From Aliirhizobium wenxiniae (GTDB lineage: Bacteria > Pseudomonadota > Alphaproteobacteria > Rhizobiales > Rhizobiaceae), in NCBI RefSeq assembly GCF_014201355.1, contig NZ_JACHEG010000013.1, forward strand, positions 35,840-99,839: a DNA stretch of 64,000 nucleotides, read 5' to 3'. Numbering within the stretch: the stretch's first letter is position 1; every line of letters begins with the position of its first letter. The position numbers and the translations under genes were made by a program. Of this stretch, positions 44,259 through 53,062 are shown one piece after another. The notes under the pieces were generated by a model. That model was not told the DNA's origin, did not search any database, and was given only the letters and a program-made list of their open reading frames with translations.

Positions 44259-44270
44259 ATTGGCGCCAAT
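44259..44270. promoter_or_regulatory. Candidate GntR operator, site 1 (ATTGGCGCCAAT)
   Basis: A perfect 12-bp palindrome lies between the divergent hyuA and gntR-type genes, 40 bp from hyuA and 94 bp from the regulator start. The core TTGGCGCCA recurs upstream of the hydrolase/binding-protein operon at 45048-45056, in the same local system. Shared placement at both promoters makes it a strong candidate site for the encoded GntR regulator. Confidence 0.7.
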
Positions 44271-44363
44271 TTTGGATGGTGTCAACGCAGCAAATCGCTG
44301 ATAGGATAAAAACCACAAGCCGGCCCACCGCAGGAGGACGGCATCAAAGGCAGGAAACGGCAG

Positions 44364-45005
44364 ATGGACACGACGGTTGAGACAGGCGGAGAGAAAGATC
44401 CGAGACCGCTGATCGAACAGATCGAAACCGACATCTATAGCGGCAAGCTCGCTCCCGGAATGTGGTTGAAACAGATCGATCTCGAAGAGCGGTATCAGTG
44501 CACGCGGCTGACATTGCGTCATGCCCTGGAGCAGCTGCAATCGCGCAAAATCGTGCAGCGGCTACCCAATCGCGGCTACTACGTTCCTTCGGTCGATCAG
44601 GCCCATGCCAACAACGTTCGCGGCGCCCGCGCCCATGTGGAAAAATCGATTGCGGATGAGCTGATCGCCAATGTCACCGGGGAATCCCTTGCTCGCCTGT
44701 CCTATCTTGCAAGCGAATTTTCCGAGACACTGAAAACTGGCACGCTTGCAGATCAGGACGAAGCCAATCTCGCCTTCCATCGCGAACTGCTCACCTCTTG
44801 CAAAAACCCCGTCATGGTCGAGATCATCTGGGATCTGCGCCGCCGTGTGCCGCTCGCCGCCCAGCGCGCCAGCAATACGCCGGCGGAACTGGAGCGCTCG
44901 GCCCGAGAGCATTTCGAGATGATAGAATGCCTGCGCACCCGTGACGCGGACCGGTTACGCCTCGTCACCGAAAAACATGTGGGCGCCCGGCACCTTCAGA
45001 ATTGA
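44364..45005 (+). CDS. GntR-family (FCD) regulator of the hydantoinase/peptide-transporter locus
   Basis: A 213-residue GntR/FadR-type regulator. The winged helix (LKQIDLEERYQCTRLTLRHALEQLQSRKIVQRLPNRGYYV, about 35-75) is followed by a shorter-than-usual helical FCD domain with HRELLTSCKNP. The helix-turn-helix differs from the usual pattern (RLTLRHAL instead of TPVREAL), so it may recognise an uncommon site. It is divergent from hyuA and sits before the hydrolase and binding-protein genes, between two copies of the TTGGCGCCA palindrome. Confidence 0.87.
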   Translation: MDTTVETGGEKDPRPLIEQIETDIYSGKLAPGMWLKQIDLEERYQCTRLTLRHALEQLQSRKIVQRLPNRGYYVPSVDQAHANNVRGARAHVEKSIADELIANVTGESLARLSYLASEFSETLKTGTLADQDEANLAFHRELLTSCKNPVMVEIIWDLRRRVPLAAQRASNTPAELERSAREHFEMIECLRTRDADRLRLVTEKHVGARHLQN

Positions 45006-45043
45006 TTTCTACAGCCTGTTCCAACTGAGCAAAAATTTGGTTT

Positions 45044-45060
45044 GAAATTGGCGCCATTTC
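45044..45060. promoter_or_regulatory. Candidate GntR operator, site 2 (GAAATTGGCGCCATTTC)
   Basis: The palindromic core TGGCGCCA (45049-45056) is flanked by GAAA and TTTC, 67 bp before the start of the alpha/beta hydrolase gene and 38 bp after the regulator gene. It shares the core with site 1 at 44259-44270. It would let the GntR regulator control the rightward operon. Confidence 0.68.
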
Positions 45061-45126
45061 ATGTTCTCATTTTTGCAATAATTTTGAGGCGGCAAGAACT
45101 GCCTCGCGAAACGGGAACAGATCTGG

Positions 45127-45969
45127 ATGCCGACGATAGAGCTCAACGGGGCGACGTTCGTTTATGATGATATCGGCGACAAGGACGCCGAGGTGGTCTT
45201 CGCTCTTCATGGAGGCCGTGGGATCGGTGACCGCAAGGGCGAGTTCAATGCCTACAAGTCGCTTTCCGACAACTATCGCCTGATTGCCTATGACCAGCGC
45301 GGCTGCGGTGAAACAAGCCTGACACCGCCCTATAACTTCGAACAATTTGCTGACGATCTGGAAGCCTTTCGTCTGCATTTCTGCGGCGACAGGAAGATGA
45401 TCTTGCAAGGGGGCTCCTTCGGCGGGATGATCGCGCTCACCTATGCGGTTCGCCATCCGCATGGCCTGTCCCGTCTCATCCTCAGGGGCACCGCTCCCAG
45501 CCATCACAACGAGGACGACGCTTTTGTCACCTTCAAGGAACGGCTGCACAAGGCGCCCAGCGCATCTGTAACCATGCTGGAAAAGCTGTTTTCCGATAAG
45601 GTGAAGGATGACATGGAGTTGAGGCTGATCTGGCTCGCGCTGCAGCCGCTCTATTACGAGGAATTCGATCCGGACGCAGCGCTTGAGCGCACCCGGACCA
45701 TGCATCTGCACGCCGAGACCCACAACGCGCTGTTTGCGGAACGAATTTATGACGTTCGTGACCGGTTGAAGGATATCGATGTACCGACACTGGTGATTTG
45801 CGGCGCCAAGGACTGGATCTGCCCGCCGAACCATTCGCGCTACATTGCGGAGCACATTCCCAAGGCCGAGCTGCTGGAAGTCCCTAACGCCAACCACGCC
45901 GTTCATGTGGAAGCCAATGCGACGGTCGTTGCTGCCATCCGTGAATTCCTGGCGCGTACTGCGCCCTGA
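45127..45969 (+). CDS. Alpha/beta hydrolase, proline iminopeptidase-like
   Basis: A 280-residue alpha/beta hydrolase. The oxyanion segment ALHGGRGIG lies near 27, the nucleophile is S97 in GGSFGG, and the acid and base lie in GAKDWICPP and NANHAVHVE. The GGSFGG nucleophile elbow and YDQRGCGETS resemble prolyl aminopeptidases. No signal peptide, so it is cytoplasmic. It lies 37 bp before the peptide-binding-protein gene. It may cleave an amide or ester of the imported compound before or after the HyuAB step. The substrate is unknown. Confidence 0.85.
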   Translation: MPTIELNGATFVYDDIGDKDAEVVFALHGGRGIGDRKGEFNAYKSLSDNYRLIAYDQRGCGETSLTPPYNFEQFADDLEAFRLHFCGDRKMILQGGSFGGMIALTYAVRHPHGLSRLILRGTAPSHHNEDDAFVTFKERLHKAPSASVTMLEKLFSDKVKDDMELRLIWLALQPLYYEEFDPDAALERTRTMHLHAETHNALFAERIYDVRDRLKDIDVPTLVICGAKDWICPPNHSRYIAEHIPKAELLEVPNANHAVHVEANATVVAAIREFLARTAP

Positions 45970-46005
45970 GCCTCATCCCCCCTTCACCTCACAAGGAAGT
46001 CCGAA

Positions 46006-47517
46006 ATGCGCTTTACCAAGACTGCTCTTGCCCTTTATGGCGCGACGTTTCTTTCCATCGCCGGCTTTTCCGCACCTGTCTTTGCACAAGCAACCGATGC
46101 GGTAACGATCGCGCTGCGCGTTTCGGTCAATACGCTGGATCCGCACATGAGTGCATCGGTTGGCTCCGACCTCAGCGTCATCAGCCATATTTATCCCGCC
46201 CTGATCGTGCGCGGTCCGGACTACAAGCTGAAGGGCGACGTGGCGAAAAACTGGACCATGGTCGACGCGAATACCTGGCGCTTCGAACTGGTTGACGGGG
46301 CGCATTTCGCCAATGGCGAGAAAATCGATGCGGCTACGGTGAAATGGAATATCGACCGCGTGCTCGACAAGAGTGTTGGCGCCCGCATCGCCGGCTGGTT
46401 CAGTCTCGTCTCCAGCGCCAATGTGATCAACCCGACGACAGTCGAGATCAAGACGTCTTCGCCCTATCCGGCGCTTGCCGACCAGCTGTCGATGTTCTTC
46501 CTGCTGCCGCCGGAATGGGCCAAGACCCACAAGCCGGCGACGGAAACCATGTCCGGCGGTCCATACATGATCAAGGAAAACGTTCCGGGCGATCACATCA
46601 CCCTGGTTCCGAACCCTGAATACTGGGGACAGAAGCCGGACTTCAAGACGGTAAACTTCCGCATCATTCCGGAATCTGCAGCCCGTACCGCAGCGCTCGA
46701 GGCTGGTGAAATCGACCTTATCACCGGCCTCCCGACCACCGAGATAAAGCGGATCAACGAGGGCGGCCGTGCCACTGCCGATGCGATCGATTCCATCCGC
46801 ACGATGCTCGGCAAGTTCAACCACCAGAAGAAGCCGTTCGAAAACCTCAAGTTCCGCCAGGCGATCAATTACGCGATCGACAAGGAGGGCATCGTCGCGT
46901 CGATTTTCGATGGCAGAGCAACCGTCTCCGATTGCCAGCTGTTGACCCCGGCATATTTCGGCTACAACCCGGACCTGAAGGCCTATCCCTATGATCCGGA
47001 AAAAGCCACCGAACTCCTGAAGGAATCCGGTGTCGATCTCAGCCAGCAGATCGAGATCGAAATTCCAACGGCGACCTATCTGCAGGGCGAGGAGGTTACC
47101 CAGGTTATTGCGTCCCAGCTCCAGGAAGTGGGCCTCAACGTGAAGATCACCGAAATCGAGTTCGGCGCTTTCATGAACAAGCAGATCAAGGAGCGCAACC
47201 TCGCCCAGATCGCCGTTCAGGGTCTTGCCTGGCCGACGATCGATGCCGATGGCATGCTGACCATGTTCGCACCGGGTAATGTCTACGATTACTGGAACAA
47301 CGCGGATTTCGGCAAACTGCTCGACGCAGGCCGCGCATCCACTGTTCCCGATGATCGCAAGAAGATCTATGCCGACGCTACCAAGCTGATGTGCGATCAG
47401 GCCGGTGCACTCTTCCTCTATGCCCAGCCGGCCACCTACGGCATTTCCAAAAAAATCACCTGGCAGGCCCGTGGTGACGACTGGGTTCGCGCTTTCGACA
47501 TGAAGCCCGTCAACTGA
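46006..47517 (+). CDS. Peptide/opine-type periplasmic binding protein (family 5)
   Basis: A 503-residue family 5 solute-binding protein (DppA/OppA class). It has a signal peptide (TALALYGATFLSIAGFSAPVFA, cut near residue 28) and typical segments NTLDPHMSASVG, LRFELVDGAHFANGEK-like and FRQAINYAIDKEGI. It is the only binding protein of this class in the window and lies opposite the dppBCDF-type genes, so it very likely feeds that transporter. A strong terminator follows. Its ligand should be the compound handled by the HyuAB, hydrolase and opine-dehydrogenase-like enzymes. Confidence 0.92.
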   Translation: MRFTKTALALYGATFLSIAGFSAPVFAQATDAVTIALRVSVNTLDPHMSASVGSDLSVISHIYPALIVRGPDYKLKGDVAKNWTMVDANTWRFELVDGAHFANGEKIDAATVKWNIDRVLDKSVGARIAGWFSLVSSANVINPTTVEIKTSSPYPALADQLSMFFLLPPEWAKTHKPATETMSGGPYMIKENVPGDHITLVPNPEYWGQKPDFKTVNFRIIPESAARTAALEAGEIDLITGLPTTEIKRINEGGRATADAIDSIRTMLGKFNHQKKPFENLKFRQAINYAIDKEGIVASIFDGRATVSDCQLLTPAYFGYNPDLKAYPYDPEKATELLKESGVDLSQQIEIEIPTATYLQGEEVTQVIASQLQEVGLNVKITEIEFGAFMNKQIKERNLAQIAVQGLAWPTIDADGMLTMFAPGNVYDYWNNADFGKLLDAGRASTVPDDRKKIYADATKLMCDQAGALFLYAQPATYGISKKITWQARGDDWVRAFDMKPVN

Positions 47518-47546
47518 GGTAATTCGGCACTCCCGAAGATGAGAGG

Positions 47547-47578
47547 GAGCGCCAGTCTTTGGATTGGCGCTCGATTTT
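47547..47578 (+). terminator. Rho-independent terminator after the family 5 binding protein
   Basis: Perfect 8-bp arms GAGCGCCA (47547-47554) and TGGCGCTC (47565-47572) enclose a 10-nt loop and are followed by GATTTT. It lies 30 bp after the stop and closes the rightward operon. Confidence 0.75.
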
Positions 47579-47631
47579 GCATGCCTTCAATCCCTGAGTT
47601 CCCTTAAGTCACGGATAGTAAGTGACCATCG

Positions 47632-47657
47632 CGTAAGCTCTTGAAGGGACGCGAACC
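47632..47657 (+). repeat. 26-bp boundary repeat, copy B
   Basis: GTAAGCTCTTGA followed after seven bases by CGAACC, in the same register as copies A, C and D. It lies between the terminator of the peptide/hydantoinase locus and the truncated 3' end of the allE pseudogene, 59 bp from the latter. Confidence 0.62.
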
Positions 47658-47716
47658 GTCGCCCCTGCCATTAGAGGATAGCTATCGCACTACATTTCCT
47701 CACAAAGGACCTAGGT

Positions 47717-48430
47717 TTAGTCCCCGGCTTCGACCTCCACCCAGTCCTGGTTGAGGCGATAGACCGCCTTGCCTCCCAGAGAATAGAGACCATGCTCCAT
47801 GATATGGGTCTCCATCAACGGAATGACCGCACCGGGCTCGAACGTGAGGATGTTCAGGTGCATGTCGTAACGGACGCCGGAAGGATCGATGAAACGTGTC
47901 GATGCCCAGAGGCCTTCGGTATCCGGCATCCAGTCCAGAACACACTCGTCCTCATGCGTGAATATCGCCGGCGGCGCTCCGAGCCCGTCCACCACCTTAA
48001 ATACCTCGCGCACTCAGTGGAAACGGCAGGCCTTTTCGCTTCGCCGCGCAACGTCCACGTCGAACCGGCGGGAAGATAGGCAAAAGATCCCTCCCGCAAG
48101 CTATGTCCAGTTCCGTCGAGCTCGATTATCAGATCGCTGGTTACCACGAATATGGCAGCGGAGGCGCGGATATCCGGCGCCGGCCTGTCGCTGCCGCCGC
48201 CCGGCAGCACCTCGATGATATATTGCGAGAAGGTTTCGGCGAAACCGGATAGCGGGCGGCTGATGATCCACGCGCGCGTCTCCTCCCAATGCGGCAGAAC
48301 GCTGGTGACGACGTCGCTCATCACGGTACCGGGGATGACCGCGTAAGCCGTGGTGAAAACTGCCGTGCTGGAGAAGTTGTGTCTGCCGCGGCAGTCAGCC
48401 TGGAGCACTATAGTACTTGCTGTCAGTCAT
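47717..48430 (-). pseudogene. Decayed (S)-ureidoglycine aminohydrolase (allE) gene
   Basis: Read leftward from an ATG at 48428-48430, the product begins like AllE bicupins (YYSAPG, an in-frame TGA, then LPRQTQLL). The frame shifts near 48370 into AVFTTAYAVIPGTVMSD and RPLSGFAETFSQYI (first cupin). It shifts back near 48010 into REVFKVVDGLG and the second cupin FEPGAVIPLMETHIMEHG. It stops right after VEVEAGD, lacking the last 35-40 residues of the family. With one nonsense, two frameshifts and a truncated tail it is inactive. The intact family makes ureidoglycolate from ureidoglycine in purine catabolism. No other purine gene is nearby, so the locus is a relic. Confidence 0.85.
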
Positions 48431-48702
48431 GTTTATTCCCCGGTTATGATAACTCGGGTTTAAGCTCGCCTAACCAATTCATCAATCGGCGAACCACTGA
48501 ACCGTAAGGGCTACCAGGATTGTTTGCGTCCGTGGTCGCTGCATTCGGCACATAATGTATGCCCCCAAGCATCTACCGAGAACCGAGAAAGAATAAGATG
48601 ACTAGCGCCGAGCGCCGGCTCCATTGGCGCAGCCTCGCGATTCAATCGTACGGCTGCGTTGATACGGCGCTGTGCCAACCTGAAAGAGCGGCGGTTTGCG
48701 TT
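48431..48702. other. Intergenic region with possible variant repeat
   Basis: There are 272 bp between the allE pseudogene start and the oxidoreductase stop, with no convincing gene. At 48458-48495 a TTTAAGCTC block is followed by CGAACC, but the spacer is 22 bp rather than the 11 bp seen between these blocks in the 26-bp repeat, so it may be a variant copy or chance. Confidence 0.35.
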
Positions 48703-50007
48703 CTACCATTTCTTCTGCGGCAGGCGGATACCTCGATCTGCAAGAAAAAGGTCTATATGGACCACCTCGCCTGTCTCGATCGAGGCATTGGCAGCGATCC
48801 CCGTCAGGATCGACCACGCGCCGTCGATATAGCTGGAACCGCGGCCGTACTGGTCGACTGCGGTCGACGGATCGAACAGGTGGGCGAGCATCACCGGGTC
48901 CGCGCCGCCGTGATCCCCCTCGCCTGCCCATACTTCGAGGTTCTGGGGTGCCTGGCCGGCAAGATGCAGGGTCGTCGTCATCGACTCGGAACCATTTGAC
49001 TTGTCCTGCTTGCCACCGAACACGCCATGGACTTCCACATGACGATGGAAGAGTTCCCCTCTGGTGCCGTGGAATTTGATCTCCAGCCCCTCCCAGGGAC
49101 TGTAGGCGCAGAGCGTGTAATTCAGGCTGGCGCCATTGGCATAGACTGCATGTACCTGCATCGTATCTTCGATGGTGATATCCTCGTCGAAAACACAGAG
49201 GTCGCGAAAATAACCGTCGAGATTCTCGGCCTCGAGATAAAGCTCCCGCAGCGGCTCGTTGCCTTCCAGATCGAGCTTGAAATCACAACGATCCGCGCTG
49301 GGACAGGTATGGCATCGCGGGCCGCGCTCGGAAAGGCCGAAGGCTTCTGCGGTTTGCGGCTTGTAGAATGCGCGGCGTCCATCGGCGGCCACAGAGACCG
49401 GTGACGATCCCAGCCACCAGTTGACGAGATCGAAATGGTGCGTCGACTTGTGAACCAGCAATCCACCGGACTGGCCCTTGTCGCGATGCCAGCGGCGGAA
49501 ATAATCCGCCCCATGGACCCGATCGAGGTACCATGTGAAGTCGACAGCGGTGACCTCGCCTATGGCGCCTGACATCAGGATGTCCTTGAGTTGTGTGCGC
49601 GCCGGCGTGTAACGATAGTTGAATGTGACCGTTATCGAGCGACCGGTCTCTGCCTGTGCATCAAGTATCGCCTTCAGCTTATCGAGATCGATCGTCATCG
49701 GCTTTTCGGTCATCACATTGCAGCCGGCCCGCATCGCCTCGACGATATATTCGTGATGCAGATAGTCCGGAACCGTAACGATCACCGTGTCCGGCTTCTG
49801 CTCATGGATCATTTCCTTGAATTGCTCCGCCCGATATGTAGCGATCCCGTTTCCCTTTGCCGAAACGGCTGCAGCGGAAATGGCGAGGCGATGTTCATTG
49901 ATATCGCAAAGCCCGACAAGGCTGTTTTCTTGGCCATAGGTTTCCGCCACGGCCTGCCGAAACATCTTGTGACGGGAGCCGGTTCCAACGATAGCGTATT
50001 TCATCAT
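48703..50007 (-). CDS. Gfo/Idh/MocA-family oxidoreductase
   Basis: A 434-residue NAD(P)-dependent sugar oxidoreductase. The N-terminal Rossmann segment is KYAIVGTGSRHKMF and the family EKP motif is at 101-103. A catalytic-site segment GGLLVHKSTHHFDLVNWWLG lies at about 181-200, and the C-terminal beta domain follows. It is longer than typical family members, and an insertion near 230-241 carries three cysteines (C232, C235, C241) that could bind metal. The start is MMKY (ATG at 50005-50007; the next codon is also ATG) behind AAGGA. It is the last gene of the sugar ABC operon and probably acts on the imported sugar. Confidence 0.88.
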   Translation of the reverse strand: MMKYAIVGTGSRHKMFRQAVAETYGQENSLVGLCDINEHRLAISAAAVSAKGNGIATYRAEQFKEMIHEQKPDTVIVTVPDYLHHEYIVEAMRAGCNVMTEKPMTIDLDKLKAILDAQAETGRSITVTFNYRYTPARTQLKDILMSGAIGEVTAVDFTWYLDRVHGADYFRRWHRDKGQSGGLLVHKSTHHFDLVNWWLGSSPVSVAADGRRAFYKPQTAEAFGLSERGPRCHTCPSADRCDFKLDLEGNEPLRELYLEAENLDGYFRDLCVFDEDITIEDTMQVHAVYANGASLNYTLCAYSPWEGLEIKFHGTRGELFHRHVEVHGVFGGKQDKSNGSESMTTTLHLAGQAPQNLEVWAGEGDHGGADPVMLAHLFDPSTAVDQYGRGSSYIDGAWSILTGIAANASIETGEVVHIDLFLADRGIRLPQKKW

Positions 50008-50050
50008 TCTGTCCTTCTTGGCCGGCGGTGGGGCCAGCCGGTAAATCAAT

Positions 50051-51130
50051 TCAATTGCGCAATGTCTGGTCGTCGGGGCCGAACGCATGACAGTTCGCCG
50101 CGTCGAATCTCAGCGGCACCGTTTCGCCATGTCTGATGGAAAGCTGTCCGGGGGCCAGGACCGTCAGGCTGGCACCGGAGGGCATGGTCGCGTAAACCGA
50201 GGTGCTGCCACCGAGATGTTCGACAAGATCGACCCTCGCCTCACCCAGAGCCTGCCCGACCTCACCGCCCAGCACGATATGTTCAGGCCGAATGCCGAAG
50301 GTGATTGGCGTTTCAGCAGGACAGCGGCCAAGCTGATACGGCTCAAGCTGGATTGCCTGTCCCGCCACGTCGATTGCATCCGTCGCGACCCGAGCGGCCT
50401 CCAGGAAATTCATCTTCGGCGACCCGATGAAACCGGCGACGAACCGGTTTGCCGGCCTGTTGTAGAGCTCCAGGGGGCTTCCAACCTGCATCACCTCACC
50501 GCCGCGCAACACAACGATAGTGTCCGCCATGGTCATCGCTTCAACCTGATCGTGAGTGACGTAGATCATCGTATTGCCAAGCCGTTCGTGCAGCTTGGAG
50601 ATCTCGACACGCATCTGCACCCGCAGCTCTGCATCAAGGTTGGACAGCGGTTCATCGAAGAGAAAGATATTGGGATCGCGCACGATCGAACGTCCGATCG
50701 CAACACGCTGCCGCTGACCGCCGGAAAGCGCTTTCGGGCGTCTTGGGAGATATTCGGTGATGCGCAGCGTCTCCGCAGCCTCGCGGACACGGCGATCGAT
50801 CTCGTCACGCCTGACACCGGCCGTCTCCAGACCGAAGGCGAGGTTCTTGTAGACCGTCATATGGGGATAAAGAGCATAGGACTGAAAGACCATCGCAATG
50901 CCGCGCTTGGCGGCCGCGACATCGTTCATCTTCTGTCCGCCGATATGGAGATCGCCGCCAGTTATGCTCTCAAGGCCAGCGATCATTCGCAGCAATGTGG
51001 ACTTTCCGCAGCCGGAGGGTCCGACAAAGACGGTGAATTTTCCGGGTTCGATATCGAGATCGACGCCCTTGATTACCTCCAGCGCCTCAAAGCGCTTCAC
51101 GACTTTTCTCAACTGGATGCTGGTGGACAT
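50051..51130 (-). CDS. ABC transporter ATP-binding protein, UgpC/MalK type
   Basis: A 359-residue ATPase with Walker A GPSGCGKST, signature LSGGQRQR, Walker B IFLFDEPLSNLDAE, the switch histidine in YVTHDQ, and a C-terminal TOBE domain (TFGIRPEHIVLG). It lies between the MalG-like permease gene (109 bp upstream in transcription) and the oxidoreductase (43 bp downstream). It energises the permeases at 51240-53058. This is one of four UgpC-like ATPases in the window. Confidence 0.93.
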   Translation of the reverse strand: MSTSIQLRKVVKRFEALEVIKGVDLDIEPGKFTVFVGPSGCGKSTLLRMIAGLESITGGDLHIGGQKMNDVAAAKRGIAMVFQSYALYPHMTVYKNLAFGLETAGVRRDEIDRRVREAAETLRITEYLPRRPKALSGGQRQRVAIGRSIVRDPNIFLFDEPLSNLDAELRVQMRVEISKLHERLGNTMIYVTHDQVEAMTMADTIVVLRGGEVMQVGSPLELYNRPANRFVAGFIGSPKMNFLEAARVATDAIDVAGQAIQLEPYQLGRCPAETPITFGIRPEHIVLGGEVGQALGEARVDLVEHLGGSTSVYATMPSGASLTVLAPGQLSIRHGETVPLRFDAANCHAFGPDDQTLRN

Positions 51131-51239
51131 GCACGTCTCCGGTGATTGTTCGTCGCGGCCGGTCGTCCGTCACCGCGATCGGTCGAGCTTGATGGCGGGG
51201 CGCTTCTCGCCCTCGCCGCAGCAGTTTCGTCGCGGGCAA

Positions 51240-52115
51240 TCATCGCTTCATGCCCGTCGTTGCGATGCCTTCGATCAGCAGGCGCTGGAAAAACAGGAAG
51301 ATCAGAAAGATCGGGATCAGCGACAGGACCGACATGGCGAAGAGCTCGTTCCAGCTCGACGTCCCGCTGGAGTCGATGAAAGAGCGCAATCCGAGCTGAA
51401 CGGTGTAAAGGTTCATGTCGCTGACGTAGATCAGCGGCCCGAAGAAGTCCTCCCAGGTCCATATGAACGAGAAGATCGCCGCGGTGGCCAGCACGGGAAG
51501 CGAAAGCGGCAGCATGACCTTGTAGTAGATGCGCCAGGGGCTACACCCATCCATCTGCGCGGCTTCATCAAGTTCGCGTGGAATTCCGCGAAAGAACTGC
51601 ACCATCAGGAAGATGAAGAAGGCGTCGACTGCGAAATATTTCGGCACGATCAGAGGCAGCCAGGTGTTGACCCAGCCGAGGTTCTGAAACAGCACATATT
51701 GCGGGATCAACGTCACATGATAGGGCAGCATCAGCGTGCCCAGCATCAGGGCAAACCAGAATTTTCGCCCGACAAAATTCAGCCGCGCAAAAGCGTAGGC
51801 CGCTAGCGAAGCGGCAAAGACGTTGCCGAGCGTTGCGAGTGTTGCAATCAAAAGCGAGTTCAGGAAGAAGCGCCCGAAACTCATCTGCACACCGAACCAG
51901 CCCTGTGTGTAGGCTCTGATCGTCACCTGTGACGGGATAAGGCTTGCGCCGCCGCCAAAAAGATCCTCCGCCGGCCTCAGTGACCCTGCCAGCATCCAGA
52001 GGATAGGATAGAGCATCACGAACGATGCGGCGATCAGAAGACAGTGGAGTATGGCAGAGCGCAGGTAAGGATGATCGCTAGCCTGACCGGGAAGTGCATG
52101 TGCCTCGTTACTCAT
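51240..52115 (-). CDS. Sugar ABC transporter permease, MalG type
   Basis: A 291-residue permease with an N-terminal membrane segment (AILHCLLIAASFVMLYPILWMLAGS), further hydrophobic segments, the EAA loop DEAAQMDGCSPWRIYYKVMLPLS and the MalG-like end LLIEGIATTGMKR. It overlaps the MalF-like gene by 8 bp. The EAA loop carries GCS instead of the common GAS, a minor variation. Substrate unknown; the operon has a Gfo/Idh/MocA enzyme, suggesting an unusual sugar or inositol-like compound. Confidence 0.92.
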   Translation of the reverse strand: MSNEAHALPGQASDHPYLRSAILHCLLIAASFVMLYPILWMLAGSLRPAEDLFGGGASLIPSQVTIRAYTQGWFGVQMSFGRFFLNSLLIATLATLGNVFAASLAAYAFARLNFVGRKFWFALMLGTLMLPYHVTLIPQYVLFQNLGWVNTWLPLIVPKYFAVDAFFIFLMVQFFRGIPRELDEAAQMDGCSPWRIYYKVMLPLSLPVLATAAIFSFIWTWEDFFGPLIYVSDMNLYTVQLGLRSFIDSSGTSSWNELFAMSVLSLIPIFLIFLFFQRLLIEGIATTGMKR

Positions 52116-53058
52116 CGTAATGCACCCAATAACGCGTCGAAAGGAACGAGAAGGCGGTGAAGATCGCGATGATGATCACCAGAACCCAGGCGAGCGCCGA
52201 GGCATACCCCATGCGGAAATTGCCGAACGCCTCCTGATAGAGGTAGAGCGTGTAAAACAGGGTCGAGTTGATCGGTCCGCCGGTGCCGCCGGAAACGATG
52301 AAGGCAGGCGTGAAGGCCTTGAACGCCTCGATCGTCTGAATGACGAAATTGAAGAAGATCACCGGCGAAAGCAGTGGCAAAGTGATCTTCCAGAACTGCC
52401 GTGATGCCGATGCACCGTCGAGGCTTGCCGCCTCGTACATGTCGGTCGGAATCTGGCGAAGACCGGCTAGAAAAATGATCATCGGCGAGCCGAACTGCCA
52501 GACGGAGAGAACCACCAGCGTATAGAGAGAATAACGTGGGTTCGAAATCCAGCTTGGGCCTTCGATGCCGATAATGGCAAGCATGCTGTTGACCATGCCA
52601 TCGGCCGCAAAAAGCTGGCGCCACAGAACCGCGATTGCGACGGACGCGCCCAAAAGCGACGGCAGATAGAATACCGCACGATAGATAGGCAATCCCTTCA
52701 GTCCGCGGTTAAGCATCATCGCAACGGCGAGCGCAAAACCGAGCTTCAGCGGCATCGAAAGCACGACGTAAAGGAAGGTCACCCGCATGGCCGAAACGAA
52801 CTTCGGATCGGCCGTCGCCATACGGACATAGTTCTGAAGCCCCACGAAATTCGGCGTTTGCAGAAGATCAAAATCCGTCAACGATAGATAGAGCGACCCC
52901 AGCGCCGGACCGAGCGTCAGACAGAAAAAACCGATCAGCCAGGGGGCAAGAAAGAGATAACCAGGCGCATTCCGTCGAAACGCCTCGCGATAGGAACGGG
53001 CGAGAGCATTGCTCTCGCCATTCCCGGCCGCAGCAGGCGACCGTTCACTCACCGACAT
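52108..53058 (-). CDS. Sugar ABC transporter permease, MalF type
   Basis: A 316-residue permease with a roughly 30-residue cytoplasmic N-terminus, then GYLFLAPWLIGFFCLTLGPALGSLYLSLTDF and about five more membrane segments. The EAA loop is YEAASLDGASASRQFWKITLPLLSP. It begins 4 bp after the binding-protein stop and overlaps its partner permease gene. It belongs to the operon running from the LysR-flanked promoter at about 54356 leftward to 48703. Confidence 0.92.
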   Translation of the reverse strand: MSVSERSPAAAGNGESNALARSYREAFRRNAPGYLFLAPWLIGFFCLTLGPALGSLYLSLTDFDLLQTPNFVGLQNYVRMATADPKFVSAMRVTFLYVVLSMPLKLGFALAVAMMLNRGLKGLPIYRAVFYLPSLLGASVAIAVLWRQLFAADGMVNSMLAIIGIEGPSWISNPRYSLYTLVVLSVWQFGSPMIIFLAGLRQIPTDMYEAASLDGASASRQFWKITLPLLSPVIFFNFVIQTIEAFKAFTPAFIVSGGTGGPINSTLFYTLYLYQEAFGNFRMGYASALAWVLVIIIAIFTAFSFLSTRYWVHYDE

Positions 53059-53062
53059 CGGT

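Noticed and set aside
48458..48495. Another full copy of the boundary repeat
   Set aside because: The TTTAAGCTC and CGAACC blocks are present but the spacer is doubled, so it is kept only as a possible variant.
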